Below, piece after piece: positions 18,852 to 27,457 of a stretch of 32,740 bases of DNA; positions within the stretch are counted from its first letter, which is position 1, and each line of letters begins with the position of its first letter. Below the pieces are notes generated by a model that was given only the letters and a program-made list of their open reading frames with translations, was not told the DNA's origin and made no database searches. Location of the stretch: NCBI GenBank assembly GCA_003427395.1, contig BFEA01000798.1, positions 174,957 through 207,696 of the forward strand, given 5' to 3'. The translations under genes and the position numbers were made by a program. This stretch comes from Chara braunii (taxonomy: Eukaryota; Streptophyta; Charophyceae; Charales; Characeae).

Positions 18852-21800
18852 TGTTGGGACTCAAAAGGGTGGTTGAGTTAGGAAAGGAGGTCGGTGCTGT
18901 GATTTGGGAGGCCGGCGGAGGGTTGACTTTTGAGAGGATAGCTTCAAGGGTTGACCAAGCTGCTACTACTTGGCCATCATTGCGGGGCCCTCAGGAGATT
19001 GAAGGTTTCAAGGCCCTCTCCTGAGGGTTGAGTCCATCCCATCCTTGTATCTCGAGCATCTGAAACCCCTCCTTCTACCCTTCTCGGCCTAAGTCTAGTC
19101 TATTGGTTCTGAGAGGAAGGCGGCAGGCGGGATTGCAACCAGTAGGTCCGCGCCAAGGCCTCTGTGGGAGGTTGCCCCACCGATTGCGGGAGCTCTGCCG
19201 AACCCAGACGGGGTTCTGGAGGCAGGGAACACTCAGGTATAACCCTCGATTTACGCGTGTGATCCTATCATTAAAACTGTATTATCATTTTGCTATTGTC
19301 TGACTGTAAGTATGATTGAGAAAGCTAATTGTTTGTTTATTTGTTTGATTTCATAACATTGTTTTGCAAAGTAAACTGGCAAATATGTATTGAGTTAATT
19401 CAGATTATCAGAGTGAATTCTGACAACACAGAATTGTGACCTATGTTGTGGAGGCTGGGCAAACGTATAAGTTGCGGGCTGTTTAGTCTTTCGCACTCAT
19501 TTTATTTGTTATCAGCCAGGCTAGACTACTCATAAGTTGGGTAGCCTAGTTCTACGCTGTTTGTAATTGTATGGGCTGACCAAACACAACATAAGTTGTT
19601 GTGCCTGGTCATATGCCTTTCGTCTTTTGTTTAGGCAGAGGCTAGACTCCTCATAAGTTGAGGTGGCTCAATCTTTGGGTATGCCGAAAGTTTAGGCTGA
19701 CCAATCTCACCATAAGTTGGTGGGACCCGGTCATACGCCTTACGTCAATTGTCAAGGCAGAAACTGACCACACCATAAGTTGGTGTGGCTCAGTCTTATG
19801 CTTTATTGTTCCAGGCGAGACTATTCACACCATAAGTTGGTGTGGTCAAGTTATGAGCCGCCATCACTAAGAGAATCAGAGCTTACAAAGTGATACAATA
19901 TTTATTATGTATATTCATGGCAGGTTGGATGCCATAAGTTGGGAGATCCAGCCATATAAGCCAGTAGCAGACAAAGCAGAGGGAAAGAAGATGAACAATA
20001 CAAAATGGTGTGGTAACTGTGGGCAGGCCGACTCACCCATAAGTTGAGTAGTTGGTCCTATGTCCTTGATAACGCGAAAGCAGAGAGATATATAAAGTCT
20101 GGCTACTTTCCTTTTCTAAACATAACTGACGCTTGGGTGGGGATCCTCATGAGTTGAGGTTATCTGGCCACTTGTCTGAAAACAGAATCTGATTGTGAAA
20201 CTTATCTATTGGATGTAGTTGTGTTGCGAGGGTCGGGCGAACGCATAAGTTGCGGGTTGTTCGGTCATACGCGCTTGTTGTTGTTTAGGCGGGGCTAGAC
20301 CACTCATAAATTGGGTAGCCTAGTCTTATGCTATATGTCACTTTGTGGGCTGGTCAGGCACAACATAAGTTGTTGTGTCTGGTCATATGCCTTTCGTCGT
20401 TCGTTCAGGCAAAGGCTGGACTCTTCATAAGTTGAGGAGGTTCAATTTTTTTTGTATATGCCGAGAGTTAGGTTGATCAAGTCTCACCATAAGTTGGTGC
20501 GCCCTGGTTATATGCCTTATGTCATTTTGTTCAGACAGAGACTTATCACAACATAAGTTGTTGTGGTAAGTTTTATGCCTTATATCTATAAGTTGAACAT
20601 GGTGGTACTGCGAAGGCTGGGCGAACGCATAAGCTGCGGGCTGTTCACTTCTTCGCGCATGTGATTATGTCTAGGCTGGGCTGGACTACTCATAAGTTGG
20701 GTAGCCTGACTCTACGCCGTATGTAACCGTGTGGGCTGGCCGAACACAACATAAGTTGTTATGTTTGATCATATGTCTTTTGTTGTTGTTTAGGCAGAGG
20801 CTGGCCCCTCATGAGTTGAGGAGGTTCAGTTCTACGTGTATGCCGAACGTTCAGGCTGACCAGCCTCACATTAAGTTGGTGCGGGCCGGTCATACGCCTT
20901 ATGTCGATCGTTTTGCAGAAACTGGTCACACCACAAGTTGGTGTGGTTTGGTCTTAAGCGTACGTATATTTGTGTTACCAGGCTAGAGCACCATAAGTTG
21001 GTGTGGCCTAGTCATATAAATTGGCAGGTCAGTCACATCCATAAGTTGGGTTGGCTGACCCTATGTCCTATGTAAGGAAGGGTAAAAAGAGAACACTGAG
21101 GGTTTTTGAACGAACTATGTGACCTGGAAAGGAACCTGAGGGTTGGTGAGAGATGTTGCACTCACCTGTGCATGTTTTTGAAGGTCATCTCTGGGGTATT
21201 ATCTTTGATAGAGTAGTTGTTGTAGATGCTCGCCAAGTGCTGGAGCCATAGGTAGGTAAGATGGATGATGGGAGGGAAGCTTGGGATGAGATAGGACCGA
21301 CTCCGCTGAGGGTTAGAATCAACATTGGCTCATGGTTTCACTCAGAGGGCATGCAGACTAATGTTGAGCCTAAGTTATCAAGCAGGTGTTAGAAGTTAGT
21401 CCCAGGTATAGTTTTGTCTTGCATTTTTGTTTTCAGCTTTGTATAAATCTCGGTAGCCCACTTGCGAAATTTGAACAAATCCAAAAGAGTTAGTCCTTTT
21501 TAGACTTGTAGAAATTATGGGAAGGCACTTTTCCTAAGGGAAGCGTTGCCAAAATTTTGCAGAATTTAGAGAGTTAGAGTACTTTGAGCTAGGAAAGATC
21601 TGACAATCCATCCTGTTTAGGGGATATGCTGCCGGAATTTCGTCAGATAAACATCAGAGGTTAGTTAGGAAAGTAAGATTACTTTTGGATCACTCAAGCA
21701 TGGCTTGGGTACTGGCCTGTGCTGCATTGAAGGTCATCGTTATTCAGATTGATTCAAGGCTTGACTAGTTTCAAGCTGATCCTACAAAGATCATCTTTTG

Positions 21801-23194
21801 TTATCTTTTGATAACAGGTCGGTTTCCGTCTCAACTCTAATTCACTCTTGTCACTCAACCTAAAAGGCTTTAGCCATGTGGTTTGATTTATTGGTTGTGT
21901 TTTTACCGGAACTTTTATTTAATGACCATTCAATAAAGATGCTGAGTACTTTATTTTGAGAGTTGCGCAAAGAGTGAGGCTTGTATGGCTAAAGCAAGGG
22001 GTGTCGGCGCAAAGAATGGTTGAAGTTGACCCCGTGTAGTGTGTGCTCTGTTGATGTGGATTTTTGATGTGATTATAAGTATGTTCTGTGAATTGAAGTT
22101 CAGACTCAGTTTTGCGTATGATTATATATGTACATATATTTGAAGGAAGTCACACCGTGATTGTGAGAGTGATCGTCTCCTATCTCATAACTTTTATATT
22201 ATACTTTCTCGTGTCCGCATGACCCGTCCAGGTCGCGCACAGTGACTAAATAAGTTCTGCCTCGAGAGAAAAGAGAGATCCCTTCTTAACTCTTGTTTTT
22301 TAGAATTAGCATGGTTGGACATTGTAGTCCGTGGCAACCGTCAAAGTCAAAACCCTTGATTTCTGGCCGCCATGACAGCCTGGAGTTGTCTACTCAGCCC
22401 CTTTGCAAAGGGTGCAGAAGAGGGTGTGGTCTTCAGCCGCACTTGGCGGTTGTCCAGTGTCGAGAGATTAACCCTCAAAGCGCGTGTCAGTCGACACTTG
22501 AGTGTCGAATGCGACCCTCAAGATTATCGAGGATCGCGTAAGTATGGGTACTACATAGTACGCCATCGTTCCGACCGCTTGCGTACACTTGCATTGCGGA
22601 TTGATATGAGTAGCCCTGTGTCCTCGTGATTTAATACTAAGCCTCGCGCTCGACGCCTATCCGATGTTTACATCTGAAAGTTATGGGTCGAATACTGAAG
22701 GGACTAGGAGTGTTGTTGTGTTGTCGTGGTATTGTGTTGTTGTGTTATTTGTTTTGTGGCCTTCCATGTGTGTGAGTGTTGTGGTGTAACGCGTGGATGC
22801 GTCCTAGTCGAGCGACGTCGAGTCGCGTCTGGGACGTCAGCCCCCCAGAACGTCGACTCGCGCGCGGGTTCGATTTTGGGCGTTCGACCTCGCGTACCCC
22901 CTATGCTACAGCGAACGAGAAATGCCCTCGGCTGGGCCACCTCTGCAATTGCATACGAAAAGCTTTCGCATGTGGTTCAACAGCTCGGCGGGGATATGCC
23001 CACCTAAGGGATGGTGACAGCTCCCGCAGGTGGAGGTAAGCGGTGCCTCACGTGACCCTGTCCTGTCGTAGAGGCTCGCGAGAGGTACGGCTGGCGCACT
23101 CGGCCGGAGCGGCAAACGCTCTCCACGACAAGTCCTGCATAATCCTGCGTGACGCGGCCGGGAGGGTCCCCGTGTGGGACCGATGCGCTCGACA
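18852..23194 (+). repeat. 3' LTR, full length (4343 bp)
   Basis: It starts TGTTGGGACTC and ends GCTCGACA (TG...CA). The part from 19794 on is the partner of the 5' LTR. The first 940 bp have no partner in the window. It contains the full hairpin array, TATAAAT (21442), AATAAA (21932), the paired hairpins (22491-22538) and the GC-rich end. Compared with the 5' LTR it lacks about 20 bp near 21460 (a GGGAAGCG-containing segment). Open frames inside recur in both LTRs but carry no known domain. Confidence 0.8.
19445..21065. repeat. Array of ~60 bp hairpin units, 3' LTR copy
   Basis: About 25 units have ATAAGTT-type centres near 19467, 19532, 19591, 19652, 19712, 19775, 19832, 19934, 20039, 20149, 20245, 20306, 20365, 20427, 20489, 20552, 20587 (degenerate), 20629, 20692, 20751, 20811, 20871, 20932, 20992 and 21041. 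Outside a looser stretch at 19834-20245 the period is 59-63 bp. The six-unit order repeats three times (starting near 19467, 20245 and 20629). The loop TAAGT is nearly constant; stems vary in sequence but remain complementary. Confidence 0.88.
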
Positions 23195-24375
23195 ACGGTA
23201 CATCATTATGAAGACTCACGTGAAGGAGATCGTACCAACCCATGAATTGGGGTGCACAGCTGTTCTTCATAGTTTTCTGTTCTATTTCAATTCATTTTCA
23301 ATCGTAAAAAGATCCATTCATGCAAATAAAAAATCATTTTGTATTTTCTAAAAAACCATAAAACTGTGTCACATGTTGTAGAATACTTCGCTAGTGGGTC
23401 CATGCCCCTGCTTGAGCAATAGAAGGGGAGTTGTCGTTTAATTTCTAAAATGTTTAATTTCTTCAAGTTTCTCAGACTTTTTTTTTTGACCTTTTCGTCT
23501 GGGCCCGGCCGGTGAGGCTGCCGCACTCCTACGGGTCGCCCAATGATGCGAGGGACGTTGGGCCCGATTCCTTTTTTTTTTTTTTTTTTTTTTTTTTTTG
23601 CCCCATTTCCAACCACTGGGCCGGTGGCATTACACAGACGCAAGCAGATCTCAAGGTGTAATAATAACCTCATTCTTATCCCATAGCAGACCCCTCAAGG
23701 TGTAATAATAACCTCATTCTTATCCCATCGCATCCCTGCCCCTCCAGTCCAACCCATAATCCAATCTCTCCACCTCTCTCCGAACACACTTTTTTTGTTT
23801 GTTTGTTTTTTACACGAACACTCTCAATTGCCACGGACCCCGTGTTTCCCGCTCGACTCCCCGCCCCTCACCCCGCCCCCTCTACAAGACTCACAACCAT
23901 CCTCGGTTGGGACACCGATTCCCTCTTGCACCCCTGCTCTTCTCTCACATGCCTCACCCCGTTGATTGCTGGCCAAACGAGAATCTTCCAGTGTGCTCTC
24001 TTTTCTTGTCTTTTTCTTTTGATGAAGCTTCACTGCAGGCTACTAGCCTCTTCACGGGGTGGTAAGAGCATCCCCGTAAAGTGGACCTTTGCTGAAGCCT
24101 GAAGGCCCGTCTGTTGGTGGGGGGCAACACCTCCTGGAAAACGGGTCCAGGGTCCCATAATGTCCTCTCCATGGAAACTTATGCAGGAAGAGGAAGGCTT
24201 GCAGCTACTAGGAGAGAGGGGTAGTCACCACTCTGTGTTTTCCATCGAAATCCATTACGAGTTTATTAGAGTGTGTGGGTTAGCTATGCTTGCAGGGGTC
24301 CCCTCTATAGGCTTAAGAGTAGTGGCAGGTAGATAGTGAGCGGTGAAATTGAGAGAAAAATATAGCATAGTAAAA
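23195..24375. other. Flank right of LTR element, no gene seen
   Basis: It starts ACGGTACATC directly after the LTR. It contains a GC-rich patch with GGGCCC at both ends (about 23502-23567), a poly-T run of about 28 bases (23572-23599), and a direct repeat of 35 bp (23650-23684 and 23694-23728, period 44). C/T-rich sequence follows. The 5 bp after the LTR would be the target duplication, but the matching left end is not in the window. Confidence 0.5.
23650..23728. repeat. 35 bp direct repeat, period 44
   Basis: Two exact copies of a 35 bp unit beginning CTCAAGGTGTAATAATAACC and ending TATCCCAT, separated by 9 bp. Confidence 0.9.
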
Positions 24376-24455
24376 AAAGAAAAAAACAGTGATCGTGTAC
24401 TCTGCACCCGAAAAAAAAAAAAAAAAACAGTGATCGTGTACTCTGCATCCCAAAA
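24376..24455. repeat. Two A-tract-linked copies of CAGTGATCGTGTACTCTGCA
   Basis: The 20 bp word occurs twice (about 24387 and 24427), each preceded by a poly-A run of 6 to 17 bases. It looks like repeated A-tailed retroposition or slippage. Long phenylalanine frames on the minus strand here are artefacts of the A runs. Confidence 0.75.
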
Positions 24456-24479
24456 AGAAAAAAAAGAAAGAGACAACGT

Positions 24480-24735
24480 CTCTGGTGTCACTGTTTGAGT
24501 TTGAAAAGGCACGAAAAACAGGCGTTTGGCACCGGTGTCAGGGCCTAGTTCGAAAAGGCAGTTAAAACATGCCTTCGGCACTGGTGTCATTTTCTGAGTT
24601 CGAAAAGTCACCTGTAGCAGGGCCTGGTACTGGTACCAGGGCCTGAGTTTGAATCCGGCTCTCATTCTGCACCAGATACAGAGCCCGGTTCCGGTACCAG
24701 GGCCTGAGTTCGAATTCGGCTCTCATTCTGTTTTT
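24480..24735. repeat. Tandem repeat with GAGTTCGAA box (4-5 copies)
   Basis: Four to five diverged units of about 45-62 bp follow the pattern GGTACTGGTACCAGGGCCTG, then GAGTTYGAA, then a variable tail. The last two share GGCTCTCATTCTG. Each unit has a small palindrome around GGTACC or GGTGTC. GAGTTCGAATTC resembles a pol III B box, but there is no matching A box. Confidence 0.65.
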
Positions 24736-24739
24736 CTCT

Positions 24740-25420
24740 CTTCACGAATTTGGACCATTTGACCATAATTTCTAACATCGGCCAAAAGTGGCACGAAAAA
24801 ACACATAAGACAGTCGATACCACTGACATCATCAAGCACAGATGGCAGCAGGATACAAACCTGGATGAAACAGACCTGCAGACGTTTAACTGGTCCAACT
24901 ATGCCCGCTTGATGTGCACATGTCAATGGGCTCTCCAATGGCAAATCATCTAGCGCTGCCTGCCCACGCCGGACTGGGTGCTAGTGGGTAGTGTCAAGAT
25001 TGCAGCTGGAACAAAGAGGGGAGTTATTGCCCATTTGCTCCTACTGTGGGTCAGTGTAGTCCCCCGCACGTCGTCCGAGGGGTCTCTGTACGGCCCGTGC
25101 GTACGGAAGTACGAACGGGCGTACGGTCATACGGACAGGTCCCGTCTGAACGTGCCAGGGCCCGGTGGGAGGGTGACGGGGGGGGTTTGACCCCCAGGGA
25201 TGGTAGGGGGGGGGCCTGGGGGGCCTCTAGCATTTTTGGAAAAACAAAGAGCAAAATCGAATGAATCTACCGTTAGAACATGCAAATATACACTTCCTTA
25301 GGCTACCAGTTGGGCCGCCCGGGTCACCCTATTTTACCGGACGGCCCGGCCGTGCAAGGACCAGGGAAGGTCCTAGCAAAAAAAAAAAAAAAAAAAAAAA
25401 NAGGACGTCCTTTCAGGCCT
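24740..25420. other. Non-coding stretch with GTACGG words and a GC hairpin
   Basis: No gene recognised. Around 25080-25150 the words GTACGG and TACGAACGG repeat in both orientations. Runs of G occur at 25180-25220. An 11 bp GC-rich inverted repeat (GGGCCGCCCGG with CCGGACGGCCC, one mismatch) lies at 25312-25347. A 21-base A run with an N follows at 25379-25401. Confidence 0.45.
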
Positions 25421-25768
25421 TTTTTTTTATTGCCATTATAGTATTACGGGGAACCCCGTAGCAGCCACATCCGTGCTCAAGCCTCCATCGAGGGAACATG
25501 CGGGAGCTGCACCCACCAGCAGGTGCGATACCTGCTACAGCAGGTGGGCAATACCGGCCAGGGGTCAGCCGGTAGCATCAGGACCGAGCTTCTTCGATGG
25601 GCCAGTCACTGTGCAGTCTCTGCTCAATGCCACTCGGGGGCACCAACGGCATATCTCTAGGTGGCGGGCGCCAAGCTTGTCCAGGAAGGTACATGAAGCC
25701 AATTGAACCCAAGACCTCCTGAATGCCACTTGCGTGCCTTACCAACTGCTCTAGGCCGCTGGATCCTG
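25421..25768 (-). repeat. tRNA-derived SINE candidate, minus strand
   Basis: Read on the minus strand from about 25765, the sequence has a tRNA-like head: CTAGAGCAGTTGGTAAGGC (A-box region) and, about 30 nt on, GGTCTTGGGTTCAATTGG (B-box region). A body of about 270 bp follows, and the element could end at the T run 25421-25428, which would be an A tail on the minus strand. The head lacks a clean acceptor stem, so a functional tRNA gene is unlikely. Confidence 0.5.
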
Positions 25769-26049
25769 GCGGTTTTAGTTTTGTTCTTTAGTTTCCTTTG
25801 TTGTCTTGTATATGTGGAAAATATAGGGCACTGTTCTTATTTTCTTCATTTCTTCCTTTTTTCTTTTCTTTCTTTCTTTCTTCATTGGATTGCCAGACAT
25901 TTTCTTCAGGGGAGGGGCTCCATCCACAGAAGTGGGTTTTGGAGGCCTTGCGGCCCCTGAATCTGTAACTTTCAACATTGTCTTTTGCACTGGGCAGTGG
26001 GCCCTAATAAAGCTTTCTTCTCAAGAAGAAGGAGAAAAAAAAGGTTTAC

Positions 26050-26127
26050 ATGTTTTTAATGTGTGTCATCCTTGCTCAGGGCCAATGCTAATCTTGTCTG
26101 TATTGTCCCGATTTCAAGGGATGCCTG
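26050..26127 (-). pseudogene. U6 snRNA pseudogene, minus strand
   Basis: The reverse complement reads GGCATCCCTTGAAATCGGGA, then CAATACAGACAAGATTAGCA, then TTGGCCCTGAGCAAGGATGA and CACACATTAAA. It follows U6 from the region before the ACAGAGA box to past the internal stem-loop. The ACAGAGA box is mutated to ACAGACA and there are several other changes. No U6 5' stem-loop and no upstream element/TATA pair were seen on that strand. This is a decayed retro-copy and differs from the fragment at 16010. Confidence 0.75.
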
Positions 26128-26258
26128 TGATACAATAAACAAGGACGACCCTAAAACTGATTGGGTCAGTCAAGCCCAAAGTATTCCCCTTGGGTACTAC
26201 CCAGCCTTCTTTTTTTTTTTTTTTTTTTTTCCACAGGGGCCAAATGTTTTCCATCTTG

Positions 26259-26710
26259 GGGCCTCGTTCGACACCACTTGAAAATACTTGAGTTTCAAGG
26301 GCACCCTAACTCACGGAAGGTGATTAATTTCCCTTAACTTGTTTTTTCTTTCCACACCCCCTTGACGAAACCCTTGAGACGGCCGTCCTTGAAACTGGAG
26401 TGTTGACGTCATTGCACCTGACGTCATTGCACCAGGAAGAGTGGTGATTGGTGGGAAAAAAAAAGGAAAAAAAGAAAAAGGTCCGTATATTACCCGTTTT
26501 GAAGGGTGAAACCCTTGCGCCGCAAGTGACCTCCTGAGGCACGCTTGGGATTTTCGTCTATTTGCCTGGGCCACACTTCCGTTTCAAGGGCGGACACTTG
26601 GCCGCGGGGATGTGGAAACAATTAGAGACTTCAAGGGTGCGTGATTAGGGCAGGGTTGAACGAGGCTTCCTTGAAAAACAGCAATTTCCGAGTGGTGTAG
26701 AACGAGGCCC
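26259..26710. mobile_element. 452 bp TIR element (MITE), TTG target duplication
   Basis: Terminal inverted repeats are GGGCCTCGTTCGACACCACT at 26259-26278 and the complement of GGGCCTCGTTCTACACCACT at 26691-26710, one mismatch in 20. TTG precedes the left end (26256-26258) and follows the right end (26711-26713). A 3 bp duplication and G-rich ends fit a PIF/Harbinger-type non-autonomous element. It has no transposase frame. Its ends resemble the sequence at 26840-26858 left of the Harbinger transposase, so that family may mobilise it. Confidence 0.75.
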
Positions 26711-26839
26711 TTGGTCGTAGGGTGGTTGGCACCTCGGTGTCCTGGCGCCGTTGCAAGGCCTCCCTTGGCCTCTTTCTTTCAGTTCTTTTTCTTTTCTTTT
26801 GGCCTCTTTCAACTACACTGCGAACCTGGTCATGTTTGT

Positions 26840-26858
26840 GGGGCTCGTTCGACACTCC
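26840..26858. repeat. Possible left terminal repeat of the Harbinger element
   Basis: GGGGCTCGTTCGACACTCC is close to the TIR of the nearby 452 bp element and stands ahead of the transposase gene. It is followed by repeated CCCCGAGGACGATTCCTCGG words (26875 and 26947), typical of subterminal repeats. No matching right end is found in the window, so the call is tentative. Confidence 0.4.
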
Positions 26859-27457
26859 TCGGGGCTTCCTCGGGCCCCGAGGACGATTCCTCGGAGTCGT
26901 TGGGGGATTTCGACGCCTTCGTTCCACTCATCCTCGGAGTCGGCCCCCGAGGACGATTCCTCGGGGCTTCCGCGGCCAGATTTCTATACGTATTAGAGGC
27001 CACGGGATGTGTGTACCACGGCCTGTCTTCAATTGTGTCCATCTGGATTGGCGTGGTCCAGCTTTTTGGGCCGCCGTGCAAGAAATGACGTCGTTCAGGA
27101 AAAAAAATTAGGGCCTTCGAGAAGGCGCGCAAGGGAGGAATTCAAAATTTTAAAATTCGAAATTTGCGCGTGCGAGTGGAGGCGGGCGACGGACGTCCGC
27201 CGTGCGGATTAGGGCGTGGGGGGGTGCGGCCGTGGGCATGTCCATATGAGTCGTCAGGTTGAGCGCCTTCGACTGTAGAGTATGCGCATGCCTTCCCGTG
27301 TACGACCATACGTTGTCGGCGTTTAAGGTCGCCATCGTCGTAGCTTGTCGCCATCCGCAGTGGTGGCGTCCACATTTTTTTTGCGACGCGGGATATCGTC
27401 GTTCCACGTGGCTGTGTGTGCGGAGTTTTGGCGGTTGTCGTCGGTTCGCTGTCGTGG
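26859..27457. other. Leader region upstream of Harbinger transposase
   Basis: Contains the CCTCGGGGC and CCGAGGACGATTCCTCGG words (26859-26970), an AT-rich word pair AAAATTTTAAAATTC near 27145, and GC-rich sequence after that. No separate gene recognised. No clear TATA box is placed. Confidence 0.4.

Larger units (their letters stand above)
7459..23194 (+). mobile_element. Large non-autonomous LTR retrotransposon (LARD-like)
   Basis: Two near-identical segments (7459-10866 and 19794-23194) end at the same dinucleotide CA in GCTCGACA. After the first comes a primer-binding site for tRNA-Asp; after the second comes unrelated flank. A purine tract directly before TGTTGGGACTC at 18852 marks the 3' LTR start. 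The 3' LTR is 4343 bp. The interior (10867-18851) has no gag, protease, RT, RNase H or integrase motif in any frame, so the element must borrow proteins. The first ~940 bp of the 5' LTR are missing because of the Penelope insertion and the unrelated sequence left of it. LTR divergence is a few percent by eye plus small indels. Orientation is plus, from the primer site. Confidence 0.85.

Noticed and set aside
19445-21065. Regular ~60 bp repeats as a CRISPR array
   Set aside because: Only a ~7 bp core is constant, the palindrome arms vary, there are no unique spacers, and the array is in an LTR of a eukaryotic element.
26631-27132. Several 80-130 aa frames on both strands near 26631-27132
   Set aside because: They overlap each other and a TIR element, are rich in S, R, P and F from GC-rich repeats, and have no domain.
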